64,000 bases of DNA, taken from assembly GCA_031841125.1 (NCBI GenBank), contig CM063113.1, forward strand, positions 61,807,211 to 61,871,210, given 5' to 3'. The position numbers and the translations under genes were made by a program. Origin of the DNA: Acanthococcus lagerstroemiae. Lineage: Eukaryota; Arthropoda; Insecta; Hemiptera; Eriococcidae. The notes beneath the pieces were generated by a model. It saw only the letters and a list, made by a program, of their open reading frames with translations. It was not told where the DNA came from and did no database searches. This document shows positions 22,833 to 36,632 of the stretch, in pieces. How positions within the stretch are numbered: the first letter of the stretch is position 1; the number at the start of each line of letters is the position of its first letter.

Positions 22833-24828
22833 TACACCTGTACAGGGCCGAATATTTTTTACAGAATTACTATCTTTAAACAAAAAGGTGTCAATGCTAA
22901 TATTTTCTATCTCTGTGACATAAAATTGGTTTTAAAGCATGCATCTACATAGGCCTTGGATATTATAATATTTGTTGACATCTGTCACTAAGCTGCGTCG
23001 TTGTTATGTTGACTATCTCAACTCGTCTAATTATCACAAGGTTTAATCATCTCTAAAATAATCACGAAGTTATTGATTCGTAATAGAGTTTGAATGTGAA
23101 ATGGAAAAGGTGGAAATTAACAATAAGCAGTTGATTAATGAACGCGCAGCTAAAAGTTAACTTCTTTGATGAGTTTGATTAGGTTTTGATAACCAGGTCC
23201 AAAAGTCTGAGTGTGTGTTGTAACAGTGGTGAGGTAATGATCTGAAGTTACCAAATAATTCTGCTGATCATGAGATTTTGCTTTGATATCACTGTGAGAT
23301 TGGTGAGATTGTGATAAGATAGATTCTGTTAATCCGTTTAAGCAGTGAGCGATATCCATCAGATCAAGTGAAGGTATCTTATAATGTTCACACAGTTGTA
23401 GATGATGAAACCGAGTAAAACAATAAATACTAGTTTCATCATGTTATATTATATTGAATCATCTTGATAAATATATGCCAAGGATACAGGAACATTTATC
23501 ACCTGCCCCTGTCAAGAGAGTAACGACCACACGGAAATTATAGTTCTTGTTTTGAGGTTTTTCCCTTTGTGTGTTACGTATCTCATTGATAGCAAACTGG
23601 AATCTTCTTAGACACGCCAGTCTTAGTTTCTTGACCACAAATATCATTCATGATCATCCGTACAAGTGTCTGCAAGATCTGTATCTCTGCTGTGATGTGA
23701 GACTTTGAGGCGTAAGAAGCTCTTATGCTATTAAATTAATATGAATTAGGTTTGCGTGAGTACTTGGTTACACATGTAGTAGGTACCTCGTGATCATGGT
23801 GGAAATTAAGAACCACTTGCAATGTCGTTATATGCTACGAGGTAGGGGGTGTTAATGTCGGTATAGAGCGTGTTTGTGCATTGCAATATAACTTATAAAC
23901 CTTAGCAAAAATTTATTCCTCCCCGTCCACTTCATTCTTATCGGTTGCAAATTAAAATACCAAACGGGCAAATTCAACTTCATTTGGCAGGACACATTCA
24001 AGGTATAGAGTATATCTTACCAGTTCGTACTTTTATATTGGATGAAAATTATCTGTAAATAATCACTGGGTACCAATTTTTTGGAACGAAAAAATCGTAA
24101 ATTTTATCCCTAGATTAGTAACACGTTTCTGAACTATATTTATCACTCTGGTGCAATGAAACAGCTTTATTTTGTTCGGGGTAATTTCATAGCGAGGTCA
24201 TCTAACTGATTACGTGGTGTGCACGTATCTGCTGAGATACGTAATAAAAGTTAGAATTACCTACAGTAAATTCTAGAATGTCGGTGAATTTTTGCACTTA
24301 TTTTTCTAAAGTTTACGTAATCGACTCGAGGGATTACTGTCTTCCATTGGTGGATCTCAGTATTGCGTACCTGCGACTAATGTTATATTATAAGCTTATC
24401 TCCTTTTCGCTTCCATACAGGGACCCGATTTAGCATTTTGCCGCCTGTCGGCCAAATTTCATTTCTGCCGTCCCTCATCCCGGTTATTTAGCGTCGAGGA
24501 GAAGGGATGTTCTTCACTGACCATTACTACTTTTTTTCCACCCACATTACTCAACGAAGACCTATTTTATCAATTTTTTTTTTTGCATTTCCACAATTTT
24601 GCCACTGTTGGCAGCTGTTCTGTCTGCCTAGTAGAACGCGCCCTGCATCTATGTTTTATTTTTTTATTTTGTATTGGAAGTATGGTGGCGTCACAAATGA
24701 GGAGGCAGCTCGTGCTTGAGGCTTTGCAGCGTAAGATTTGTTGAACTTATCTTTTCGGCCTGTAGTAACGTAATTTATTAGCGGACAGGCTAATTTTCGC
24801 CACGAATGGTCTTTTTTCTCTCTCTTTT
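22833..24828. other. No supported gene; one weak minus-strand frame
   Basis: A minus-strand frame over about 23150-23440 stays open for roughly 97 codons, with an ATG only at 23359 (MDIAHCLNGLTESIL...). It has a protein-like composition but no family is recognised. An overlapping frame just upstream starts MMKLVFIVLLGFII, resembling a signal peptide, and stops after 27 residues. The two would need a frameshift to join. The remainder is AT-rich without features. Confidence 0.3.
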
Positions 24829-26240
24829 TTAAATTTTTATTATTATTGAGTCACAGAGCAACACTCTCGGGCTATGGGCTCGGAAAACGTTGTTGTCGCA
24901 GAGGTATCTAGTAGCGGAAAAGTAGGCGAGGGCGTTGTTTATGTGTTTATGGGAGTTATAGAGGGCCAGAATTCGACTATAGGGAACGTGGTGAGAGTTA
25001 CGAAGGCATGTGAGGGAGGGGCATGAGAAGTGGTGGTCCACGGAGAAAAGGTCTTCATCTTCGCAGTGTGAGCAGTTGAGGGGATAAAGGTTAGTGAGAA
25101 GATGCGTATGTGTGAGACGTATATGCTCAATCCTTCGGCGGGTGATAACTCCCTCGCGGCTGGAGGAACGTTGGAACGTTGGCCAGGATACAGGTGTAAG
25201 CTTGATTTGTGCGAGCTTGTTGTGCCGAGAGGCGTGATGCTGCCACTCTTTGAACCACTTACGCAAAATGGTATGGCGAATTGTGGAAGTGAGATCTGTT
25301 GAGATAGGGAGGTGATCAGTGATTTGTGATAAATGGGAGCTGTGTAGTTTGCTGTGCTGCTTGACCAACTGCCTCATTTCCTGGGATGCCAATATGGCTT
25401 GGAATCCAGGTGAGGGAACTGCTCTTGGTGGTGAAGGAAATGAGATGAAGAATGAGATGGATGCGTTGGACGAGAGCGTGCGTTGAAAAGCGATCAGAAA
25501 TAGACCTTAAGGAGGAAAGTTATTCTGAGAGGACCAGATAGTGGGTGGGAGTTCGAGCGAGGAAATCGTGACTAGCACTGTAGGATAGCCTGGAATTCGG
25601 CTGTGTAGATGGAAGCTCTGTTTTTAAGTCGGTAGGAGTGTAGTAGGCTATCTATGAAGTAAGCGTAAAGGGTGCGTCGATTGTACTTTGAACCATCAGT
25701 GAAGCATAGGATACGGTCAGGAAAGCGGTCCAGAATTTCTTACAAATGTGTCCGGTGAACTTGGGGGGTGTAGATTTTTTAGGGAGTTCTGTAAGTTCAA
25801 AATTGAATGGGGGAAGGTTCAACAACCATGGTGGGAGTGATGTATGTATTGTTGGTAGTGAATTGTAGGAAAAATGTACGGGACAGTGTCCCTTCAAAAT
25901 GTGAACGTGTGTGCAGTGAGGCTTCAGAAACAGGGGTGTAGTTTGAAGGGTTAAAGAGATACTCATAGGCAGGAAGATTAGGGTTGTGTACTGTCGTAAC
26001 GGGAAGTTTGACAGTGAGTTGCAGTCGGCGGTACGAGAGAGGAGGAATTCCAGCATCGGCACGCATACTCAAAGCTGGGGTAGTGCGAAAGGCGTCAATG
26101 GCGATACGTAAACCCGTATTTTGAACAGCGTCAAGAAGCTTTAAGTATGACGGAGGGGCAAGTCCATATATTGGAGATCCGGAATCCATAATGGATCGGA
26201 TCCGAGTCTGGTATAACTGAATGAGTAGTCCTCTACGAAC
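24829..26240 (-). mobile_element. I-like LINE 3' part: RT end, RNase H, Cys-His tail
   Basis: Minus-strand translation shows the conserved post-RT block MDSGSPIYGLAPPSYLKLLD and GLRIAIDAFRTTPALS (from 26189), then an RNase H domain with FTDGSK (catalytic Asp, near 25700) and IYTAEFQAI (catalytic Glu, near 25600). Next comes LTWIPSHIGIPGNEAVGQA (near 25400), where the usual GNExAD Asp is replaced. The tail (25392-24829) includes C-x2-C-x8-DHHFSC, the terminal Cys-His block. The RNase H places it in the I group of LINEs rather than among RTE elements. Stops and frame changes near 25800 and 25500 make it a pseudogene. Its 5' two thirds are absent. Confidence 0.85.
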
Positions 26241-27654
26241 CTAATAGTTCTCATTTTTTACCCAATCCCGCACCGCACTACTGAGATACAGTACATGAGA
26301 AAAGCGCAAAATCCGAAGTATGTGTTACCGTTTACGGTTGGGGAGTTGTGGAACCTGTTTATAAAACAAATTCAACCCTACACTGAAAATTCCGACGTTA
26401 CGGTTTAGAGTCAAAGGGAAAATTTGTCACCAAAATGCAATGTACGTATGAATGAGAGTAGTAAGGGAATGGTCGCTGGAAGGAACCTGATTTCATGTTA
26501 TCGAACTTGGCTCTTGCTTTCTTCCAGAACATCGACCGGGGTTGGAGGGGCGCGCGACTAATATCTGTTTCTTCCTACCTGAACTCAGTTTCTGTCTTTT
26601 TACAAAACAGCGTTAAAACTCGCGCACCTTAAGCCTCTTTCAAAAGCTGTCTTCGTCTTCGATATTCTTCTTTCCTTCGTTCGTTCGCGTTTGACATTTA
26701 TTCTCCGGGGTATTTTAATTTTTTTTTCTTTTTTCATCTAGCGATATAATCGTTATGACTGAGCTTGTAAATCAGCTGACAGGCGACACCGTTATGAACT
26801 TAAGAAATACATAGCTCGCTCCCTCGTTGAGCGGCTGAAGTATATAAAGTTTGTTAGTAGCGGCGGGCTAGATGATAGATTGGAGACTGGAAGGCAGTGC
26901 TAGTGCCGCGCAGGAGACGAGTCCCAGAAGACGGAGATTTATTGACGAATATGTACGTTTGATGGGTATTTGACGGGAAGCTCGAGATGTATTAATTAGA
27001 GATGAACCATTTCCACCGTCGCGGTTGTCGCAAACGCAGTTAAAAATTATTTACTTATCGACGGCGTGAACGTTACGCATTTTATGTCGACGCGAATTCA
27101 CGCCGCGTTAATTTTAATTCGCCGCAATAAAATAAACCAAACTTGATTCCACGGGGGGCGCGAGAAATTCGAGCCGCATCGCAGCTTTGTCCCACAGCTG
27201 CTATACTGTGTACTATAGTATAACATGTATGTGTATGTGGATACTTGTACTGTACGTCTCCTGAGATGATGTAATACTTAATTCGCCCTCTCTCGCAGAT
27301 TCGGCAACGAAAACAACACGTTGAAGTTTATCAGAAAAACACACACCCAGAAAATCTGTTTGTCCGAGTAGCCGCGTAGCCGCCTTTCTCCGCTGCCTTT
27401 CGACGTCCAGAATCGCCTGTTTTCGTGATAACTTTTTTGTATTCCCGCTTATTCTCAACCCCATCTTCCCTTTTTCCTTTTTATAATATTCGAGGGACTA
27501 AGAGAACTCATTCGAACCATTTTCGTCGTGGAATTAATAGGTGGCGCAGTCCTGTTCTTCCGAACTGATCCCGTTGATACGAGCTTGCATTACGCTCACT
27601 CCGACAAATACTACACGCGTACATGTTATTTTGAAAATTTTTGAACTTTTTTTT
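26241..27654. other. No supported gene; promoter-like patch
   Basis: The sequence from about 26820 to 27180 is CpG-rich, with a TATA-like word at 26841. A minus-strand frame of 83 codons at 27464-27213 has no domain. Nothing else is recognisable. Confidence 0.4.
26841..26848 (+). promoter_or_regulatory. TATA-like box in a CpG-rich patch
   Basis: TATATAAA is followed within 30 bp by the CpG-rich stretch TAGTAGCGGCGGGC. The context is richer in CpG than most of the window. No downstream coding exon is recognised, so this is only a candidate promoter. Confidence 0.25.
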
Positions 27655-28235
27655 AATTTGTTTATTTACGAGCCATTATAGCTCGGCTGGTGGGGATGGT
27701 TAAATTAATGGAAAGAGGCCTATGTCGTGGAGCAAGGAGATGAATTTATCTATTATCATTGGGTTGTTTTGGAGCATGTTTTTCGTTGTTGGTGGTAGTT
27801 AATGTTTTTGATGGTGAGAGTTGAGTGAAGGACAGTGAAGTATCTGTTCGATAGTGAGTTCTTTTGAGGAGCATTCAGGGCATTGCGGGGGAGGGGGGAT
27901 GTATGGATTGAGGAGGTGCAGGTTAGTGAGGCGAGTATGTCTAATTCTAAGTCGTGCTATTGCGATTTCTTCGCGTCGTGATTTTCGGTTGAAGGTGATC
28001 CAGAGTATCTCGGTTTCTCTTTTATTGCACGGAGTTTGTTGTTGGATTCCTTATGCCAAGATTGGTACCAAGAGGAAATGACTTTTGATCGGTAGGTGGT
28101 TGCAAGGTCTTCGGATGGTGTTTTTCTACTTTAGGGCGGGATGTTGCTGTTCCAGCGGTTTCGTCGACTGAGTCAGCTTGTGCAATGCCGATATGGCCTG
28201 GGATCCAGACGAATACTAGGTCTTAAAATTTAGAT
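27655..28235 (-). mobile_element. I-like LINE 3' fragment, second family member
   Basis: Minus-strand translation begins FVWIPGHIGI with ETAGTAT shortly after, the end of an RNase H domain. After several frameshifts come RHTRLTNLHLLNPYIPP and CSSKELTIEQILHCPSL, the terminal Cys-His block of I-like elements. The domain order matches the fragment at 24829-26240, but the sequences are clearly different, so they are separate insertions. It is heavily decayed. Confidence 0.7.
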
Positions 28236-28619
28236 TTTACTACGAGGAAAAAATTTATAGACCTATTCTGTGTGTGAAACCTTAATCGAGCCTTTCTTAC
28301 GCCCTTTCACAGATGGAAAATCTACGACCCGCCCCCCGACGATGGTTCAGATGATGCTGGCAAGTCGGCAGAACTGTTCTGCGGTGACCATATTATGCAA
28401 ATAAGGAACACATGGAGCGTAAAAGACAACGTACGCAGTCAGTGCAGCTGTCCCAGCCCACGTAACAGGTGAAAAGCTATTCAACTACCCCCTCCCCCAA
28501 GATGATGGGCTGCTGTGCTGCAACCCCGTCGTTATCCCCGTGAAGAATACCGAGGGGCTAGAAGGGGTAAGGAAGGGAAGGCGGCGGGAAATCACGTTTT
28601 CGTCAGGGTCTTTGATAAA

Positions 28620-28662
<43 letters not shown>

Positions 28663-30062
28663 AGAAAGATTATACATAGATCATTCGTTTTCAGCAGCAG
28701 TGCGCGTACATATTTCACATCCCCTGCTAATGTACGTCTTGAGTTAGGAAAACGAATTATAAAAAATTGCTTCGTGGACATTCTGGGTGCGTATTTTAAA
28801 ATCCAAACAAAATATGTATGCGAAATGAAATGGAAATGTTCGTCCACTTACTGAATCTTCAGATATCAGCCAAAATGATACAGCGAATGGGAAGATTGTA
28901 ACACATGATGTTTTACCAGAATTACTCTAGCCTCCTTCTCCGGACATTTTTTTCTCGTGTATTATCAAAAGCTCGTTACCGCTGATGAAAAGAAAGAAAG
29001 GAAAAAGTCTTCCTTATGTCGTTATATGTTTAAGGGAATTCGAGTGCGTTCGTACCATTGATCCTCTTCTTCCAATTGTTTTCTAGCAGCGTAGTGTTTT
29101 TGTTGCGAAGTTTGTTCGCAAAATTATCACGCTATTCTGTAAAGCGGAAAAAGTTCACCAACTTTTGTTTATGCGAATGTGTGTCGTCGCATCGCATCGC
29201 ATTTACAGAAGTGGCGAATACTCGTGGTACGTAATTCAGGTAACTTTGATTGGAATCGAATGAAGGGGATCTAATAACGATACACGATTGCTGTGCCAAA
29301 CTTTCTTGTAGTGTAGGTGTATTATTTTGTCTACATGTATCGGGACGGTAGGAGGGTCACAGAGGTACATTGTAGCCCTCTCGCCCTAAGAAAATTTAAA
29401 AAAAAATGAAAAACCATTCGGCAGATTGATGAAAAAGTACCTTGCGAGATTTCAGGTGGTAGGTTGTAAAACAGTCGAGCAATATTAGGTAAAATTATGT
29501 AACTATTGGGTCTCTGTCGTAGATTTGTTCTGCTTGGCTATCTCGGGGGGGGGGGATGAACATATGCTTCTGAAGATAGTCCTGGTATCACGAATAATGC
29601 CAAAGGATGTGAATAATAATGTTTATTGATTTTAAATGGCGAATGCTAGCATATATGCACAAGGACACGAGAAAGTTATTGAATTAATAAATTAATATGT
29701 ACGTTTGAAGATATAAAATCGTATAATTTCGAGCACTAATGGCGATATGACAGAAACGATAATTTTGCAAATTCATTTAGGATGTTATCAAAAGTAGAAG
29801 TACGTAAGTTCCTCGCGCTAACATCGGAGACATAGAACTGAGCGTTGTATCCATCCTGAAAACGTCTTGTATTGCCAAAATTTTAGGCCGTCTTTACATA
29901 TTCAACATAGCGAATTCTTAGAATCTTTGGCCCGTGTACGTCGTATTTCTTTTTCAAAAAATAATATCGAAGGCGGATTCCAAGAATCTGCAGTCGCAGC
30001 GGTTGTACGTCTAACTCGATGGAAGGTGATCGAAGAAATGTGCGGCACGGGTAGTGCCATTT
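28236..30062. other. No supported gene; GA microsatellite inside
   Basis: Two frames of more than 100 codons on opposite strands at 28485-28854 exist only because the GA/CT microsatellite at 28627-28658 contains no stops. A run of ten G lies near 29546. The rest is AT-rich. Confidence 0.55.
28627..28658. repeat. (GA)n microsatellite
   Basis: About 16 uninterrupted GA dinucleotides, likely polymorphic in length. Confidence 0.95.
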
Positions 30063-30115
30063 AAACAGTGGTAGTGGTCAACCAAAAAGTCAGCTGTGAG
30101 TTCGAACATGCCGGA
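30063..30115 (+). repeat. tRNA-like remnant, second copy
   Basis: GTGGTAGTGGTCAACC followed about 20 bases later by GAGTTCGAACATGCC resembles an A-box/B-box pair and is loosely similar to the remnant at 2870-2920. No tRNA folds fully. It is a possible SINE head. Confidence 0.25.
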
Positions 30116-30859
30116 AAAAATGCTAAAACGGGGATGAAAAAGGGTGATCTTAATAGGTCATGACTTAGACGAGTGAGGCTGACTAATATCTGAAAGATGA
30201 ATAATGGGATCGAAGTATAGTTCGAGGTGTCGAAGGATAAATAGATTTCGTCAGGCGAGGGGAATTGATTTCTAGATTAAACGACCATGATGGTTTAGTT
30301 ATCCTGGAAATGCGGATGATCGGCGAGGCTGATTTCTCCTTACGACAGTCCCTCGTATTGTTTATGCCGATAACTTGAGTATTGGTGACCGATGGGCGTT
30401 GATAAAAGTCGAGGTGGTTTCCGCTTTGCTTTTCAATGTCAATGAAATCAGTACCCACAAAAGAGGATAATCCTTCTAATTCAAAGTTCTGATATTATTT
30501 TTGAATCTCTGAGTACATTGCAGGCCTAATAGCTAAAATTATACAATTGAAATTCAAATACATAATTTTAACATTATTATTGAAATTTTGATTTTCACCG
30601 TCTCATGTTTGTTCTAAAAACTGAGTCGAGAATAACCATCGAATATCCAAGAGGCAAGATCCAAGACTCGATACTATATCCTGTAAACCGTATCTATTTA
30701 TTCGTATCCCAGTAACCTGGCATTCACCTTTCCCTCTTTGAAAAAGAAGGTAAAGCCCAAGTTCAACGAGTCATGCATTATTTCTGTAGCTCTGTGTTGA
30801 AGACCTAATATGAAGGCTGGCAAAGTCTACATAAATGTTATTAGAACCCTAAGTGAATT

Positions 30860-31140
30860 TTAACCGAATTCTAACCTGTCCGATTAAAGTATTGAGGCAA
30901 CCTTGATAGGTCTGTGGGAATCTGAGGAGTCGTGCATCAGCCTAACTGAATCTTCGCGAGTCTCAATAGAGTTGGAAGAAATCTTGGAAGAATCTTAGCC
31001 GCCTCTGAATAGGTCTTATTACCGAGTCTGCGTATGAATTTTGCTAGCCTCGATGAATATAACAACGAACCTATGGAGAGAGTCACGAGTCATGAAAGTA
31101 GTTTGAATGAGTTTTAACGAGTCTTTATTCTTAGCACCAG
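30860..31140. repeat. Degenerate ~10-bp repeat array (locus 1)
   Basis: GAATCTT and GAGTCT words recur about every 10 bases, for example GAATCTTCGC directly followed by GAGTCTCAAT near 30950. The right edge has TTTTAACGAGTCTTTA, which contains the core TTAACGAGTC, the reverse complement of the unit at 51.8 and 61.6 kb. Orientation is opposite to locus 3. Confidence 0.6.
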
Positions 31141-32929
31141 CTTACTTAAATTCAGTTAATGTGGTTTCTATTTTTGAATTTTCAATCACTGATGCGTAAT
31201 GTGCCCAGCAATTATATATTTAACTGACCCCCTCTTCTTATCCCCTACTTGTATTTGGAATTATCCATTAACTGTCCGTGTCAAACCTTATTGTGAGAAT
31301 CATCTGCTTGAGTATTTGATGTTGAGTTCAGCTTTGAAATAGGATTCAGTCTGTACAAACGAGACTAAACCGTGAAAGCAGGATCTGAAATGTGGAAAAA
31401 AGGGACTGTAGGTTTAGCTTCTAAATATATATATGCGGAACAAATTTTATTCGAAACTAATGATACGTGCGGCCGAGCCAACTGGATATAGTACATTTTC
31501 ATGAGATTTCATTGAGTTTTCTTCCTTCGTAGAACGTATTCGTCGATTAAACAACTTCCTTTTCATTTTCCTCTGCAATTTAATCACCTAACCGAATTCG
31601 TTCCTATAGTCACTGAAAGTAGGCTGCCCAAATATAGTATACTTTGTATTTTTCGCACGTTTGAATTTCATATCAGTGAAAAATGTTTTGCAACCGCGTG
31701 TGTACCTAGGTTTCCTTCCTCGTTTTATTTTTCTTGTTCGTTGCTCAGTCTTCTCCGAAGTCGTGACTGCTTTCTTTGTCTTGTCTTCAACAAAAATCAG
31801 CATCGTCTACGAGTTCGTTATCTTCCGACAAATAGTAAGATTTTTTCTACGTTCTCTCTTTTCCATTCACGTACTTTTATTTTCTTTACATCTCGGATTT
31901 TTCATCGAACTAAAAAAAGGATGTTCAAAGATAGACTTCTCTTTAAATTGTTCGGAAAGTTGGGTTACTTTTCTCTATCGCGATTAAGTAAATTATTCTT
32001 ACGTTAACATCGATGAATCTTTTGTTTAAACTGACGGTCGTAATTACCATGTTAAAGCATGTTAGCATACTGATTTTTTATTTTGTATCTACCGCTGTAT
32101 TGTCATATCGCAGCCATGCTGATATATGAAAGGGTCACACTTGTTTACGTTACTAAAAGAATAAAACAAACGCGAAAAAACACAAAAAAACACACCCCTG
32201 GTGATTTACTGAGATTGAAAAGGGAGCGAATAGATTTGAGTATGCTGCTCAACCTTTTGCTCAGATTTTCGCATTTTGCGTCAAGTCACTTTGTTTTATT
32301 ATAACTGATAGCTGTCTGTTTACAATCCGTCTGTCTCGAATCCTGAAGCTTTTTATTCCCGGAGATGATGAACGTGGAGGTACTGAAGTTTTATTATTAT
32401 ACTCGCTGAACGACATTGCCGCATCTTTGGCATTTCGATCAGCCTTAACAAACTCATGTGATGTCCGCTTTGGACGGTAAGATGTCCCTTGCCTTGTAAT
32501 CACGAAACATGTCTCCTGTGTTTTGGGCATTGAAACGGAGGTAAACTTCAGAGGGATTGGGGTGAATGATGAGGCCATACCGCTATGTCGAATATTTTCT
32601 ACGTGAGGACAGCCTTTACTCGGATCAGCAAGTCTTTGTTGTGCAGATAGAGAGATTAAGACTCATAAGAACTAAGTATGTTTTACCTTCTCAGAGGATT
32701 CGTTAGAGTGCCCTGCAAGCTCGTTAAAACATATTTGAATTCTACCTGACTCATCAAGATTTGCTAAACACGCTGGGAATACTCAACTGCCTGATTGTTA
32801 GTTTGCCAGCGGGCCAAATTTTCTATCCGCCCGTGTTAGACCCTCGAGTTTTCTACGGGATGTGGTGAGTTTCTTCCTTTATGTTTAATTGAAGGAATAC
32901 GATTTCTGGTTGGCTGGCTTAGTGACTAC

Positions 32930-32970
32930 TGACTGACTGACTGACTGACTGTCTGTCTGTCTGTCTGTCT
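32930..32970. repeat. (GACT)n(GTCT)n compound microsatellite
   Basis: Five or six GACT units run directly into five GTCT units. A similar degenerate GACT run occurs near 60450-60475. Confidence 0.9.
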
Positions 32971-35900
32971 TGTCGGCCCCGGATTGCTGGTTCTCTCAGT
33001 CTGATTGAGCGGCCGAGTTTTGTCTACGTACGCAGGGTTTCAGCAGAACTGAAATATATTTCACCCGCTGATCAAAACTATTATTTAGCTACGAGTTATC
33101 TAGCTTGAAAAATTGAAAAGAGAAAAATTGGTTGTTCCATCGAATGACGCATAAATTTACCACCGATCACCAATATTTTACAAGTTAACACTGTACAATC
33201 AAAATGAGCTTCTTGAACGTATCGTCCATCGTGTTAATTGAAAGGTACACGTGAACCTTAATTTCAAAAGCTGTCTTTGTACATCTGTTTTGAATATTCA
33301 AAAGGGATTGAGGGAGAATTAAACTGGTTTCAACGAGTACATCAGAAGTTATTAATTTTAAAATGATAAAAGGACCAACATATTTTTTCGCCGAATTTTT
33401 TTTAATATACCATCGTGCATGTTTTCAACTGCTTATTACATCGACATTAGTTTTGTGGACATATTGCGGATCACAAAGTATATGTGACTCGAATTCTGAC
33501 CCACATTTATTTTCGTTCATCAGAATTTCAGCTAGGTAGAAAATTATTATTTTACGATACTTCTTCTTCTTCGTGACGCCTTCTTCTTTCAGAAGTTGGC
33601 CATCCATAAGGCAATCCGGATCTCTGAAACGACATTACGGAGAATATATCGCGTGAAAAGTGGGCGACGTGATTGGTACCCAAGAGACCGAGAGTGTTTT
33701 CAAAAAAGAAACCGAATAAAACAACACAACGTTAAAGTCGCACGAGATTTTATTCAACTCGTTAACGCGTCAATTTGGTAAACGGTGCGGCTACTTTGAC
33801 CCATAACAACCGACAGCCAGTCCGGCGTATCGGTGCTATTAACGTTAACGTCGCTGGAAAATGTCGCTGACTCGTCATAATTTAGAGTTCCTGAGAGCGT
33901 AATGTTTCAATTTTCAATAGGTCAGAATGGGTGGTATACTGAAATATACCGATTTTGATGTTACAGAAGATACTGAATTATTGTTTCTCAAAATACAGGA
34001 CGTAACCTCGTAGAAGTTTTGTATATCCGGTACATGGAAGGGGTAATGTTGATTTCAATTTCTCACGTACATTTTCAAGTTCCTTCCCAGTCTCGTGTAG
34101 AATACTGAAAATTCGCTTCTCAATTAACTAAAACTGTCTCCGATTTTCCGAAGTAGACAGCAGGTTATAGTCGCTACCAAAAGCCATCCTCTAACAATAC
34201 AAGAATATTGAAACACGCTGTCAAGAGAAGAAATGAGAGATAATGTCGAGTCTGAAGTAAATAGGTGACTTTTTAAGCCAGAATCCTTCACCCGTAGTTC
34301 ATTTTCGTGTGTAAGGTAAAAGCTCGTTATAAAATACCAACGTTTACCTTTGAAAAAGCTCGCGGTCTTATACACCGTAATGATCCGTTGCAATTTTCAA
34401 AGATGAAAAACCGTAAAGATGCATACGCCAGATGAGAGAATGTCAACAATAGGTACCCAGGTATTCAAGAAAGACGACTGCCGTTATGTGCGGTGCAGAT
34501 GCGATTTGCTGATGTATAACGAAAAAAACTTATCAGAATGTTGTAAAGGCGATTCAAACGAAACTAATTGAAAGATTTTGAATCATTTTAATTTCTCGAG
34601 TTACGACGTTACGATAATAAGCTCAAAAGACTCCGGATCTACCCCAATATACGAGACAATTGATAAAACCGAGAACATTCGCTTAGCTCGTTTATTGTTC
34701 GCCTTTAGAAAATTCGACGTCAAAGTTCGCATTTTTTTTCTTCCTCCTGCACGATCTATGAACTTCTTCGCCTTATTCTTACCTCGACTATATGAATAAA
34801 CTATGAAACTTATAGTCTGTAAAAGACTCAAAATTTACCTTCGCTGCGTCGTACTTAAGCAGCACGTAAAATTACTTCATAGAACTGCTCGAGTTCGGCG
34901 TCTTCTTTTGTATTTCAAGTGCAGGCCGCTTCTATCCGACGCTATATATTAGAATCGTCGAAAACCTCTAATACAAAATACGCCGTCGAAAAACTTCTCT
35001 TTTGATAATAATTAATTACTTGCAAAAATCATCACCAGAGGGTTTCCACGCACTTTGAATTAATATGTCTTTTTTTTTTTTTTTTAATCGAAATATGCGA
35101 GCCGGAAGGGGTGGATTTTGAGAAGCGAGGGATTTGACAGTGGAAGTTAAAAAGTGGTTATTGATGGCGTTCGGTCTCCGGAGGCTATTAACCAACGAAA
35201 TGTTTATTTTGCGGGGAAGCTCTCTTGTTCTTGGGTAACGAACTACTCGTTTGCTTGATGTAACGACGTGAACTTTTTTTTTGCTACGCTCGGAGGCTTT
35301 ACGTGCTTTCGTACAATCTAAGTTGAGCAGCATACTTGTCTAGACCTTGTTAAACGTGCAAGCCATACAGCAGTTGGGAAAAGTCACGGAAAAGAAGCGA
35401 ATCTTCTTTGTCACTGTTGTTGTACGATAAGAGTATATATATGCCATGTCAACTTACACAAAGAATGTATGATCAGTTGCTTATTGCTTATTTTGAATTT
35501 CCGAGGAAAATATCTCCTTTTTGCTTGTAGGTGTAAACATCTAGACAGTAATGCCAGAGAGTGCGCATCGTGTTTTTTTCGGAGTTGGATGAAAGTTCAA
35601 ACCCCCAATGGTGTTGCTCACTGAGAAACAAAAACCGTTCTTTAAGTAGCTACAATAGTTTTCGCGCTTTGTAAAACAGTGTTTGTTGCAAACCTAGTGT
35701 GAGAAATCAGTCAAAATATTCTCAGTATCGAAAATTTTTCTGCTTACGAGCATTTCATAATGAAATAAATTGTAGGCATCTGAACTAGCAGTTTTTTACG
35801 ACCATACAAACCAATAAATTGAGCTCATGACACATTTTCATCTTAGAGCCAAATTAAAGTTGGAAAGCGGCCCAGTAGGTGTCTTGGGCTATTTTCTGAT

Positions 35901-36599
35901 TTTATTATTACGGATAAAACTTATGAAGAAAATTTGTAAGAATTAAATTCGTAAATACCTTTCAGCCGAACAAGTTTCGCTCAAAATTTTTTTTATACGT
36001 CTACAATGCGACACCTTATGAATTCTTTAAATCAAAAATCGCTTTGGGAACATTTGGGTCGCCTCCATTAATTTGATTTAGAAACAACAGTGGTTTTTAA
36101 CATAATGAAATAATGAATCAGAAACGCAGTCAACTTTCTCTACACAAGTCATCTAATTCAATGCACTCAATTTTTATTTTTCATCAAGAAGTCAGATCGA
36201 GCAGCCAGGCAGGACCTTAATTTGTAAAATGTCTAGTTTTCTTGTGGGTGAAAAAACTATCTCTTTTCCAAACGGGGGTTGGAACATTTCACCGGTTTTG
36301 AATTTTCAGATGAAAACATATTGAACAAAGTATTGAAATAGGGGTTTCCGGTGGATCGCGGCTTAGTGTTTTTGGCCTAAAATCCAAATTTCATGTGAGC
36401 ATAGTTGACTTCCCTTTATAAATTCAAACGAAGTGTCGAAGATGGGGGATTTTTGGCTCATTGATTACGAAGATTGTACCAGACTTCTGATCTGACCTCC
36501 ATTTGGGCTCCAAAATTAGAAGTTCTTGGTCGAATAATTAGACAAAGGAGTCGTCAGTTGATAATCTTATCCTTATCTTCTGTTAGTCCGATCACTTGT

Positions 36600-36632
36600 C
36601 TGTTTGTTTGTTTGGCTGGCTGGCTGGCTGAT
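36600..36632. repeat. (TGTT)n(GGCT)n microsatellite
   Basis: Three TGTT-type units are followed by four GGCT units. Confidence 0.8.

Noticed and set aside
28485..28854. Two frames above 100 codons on opposite strands
   Set aside because: Both cross the GA/CT microsatellite, which contains no stop codons, and neither has a domain.
33592..33781. Possible exon after a strong pyrimidine tract and AG, coding KLAIHKAIRISETTLRRIYR...
   Set aside because: The phase does not fit the exon at 7100 (joining gives an early stop), no donor or family is recognised and it stops after 62 codons.
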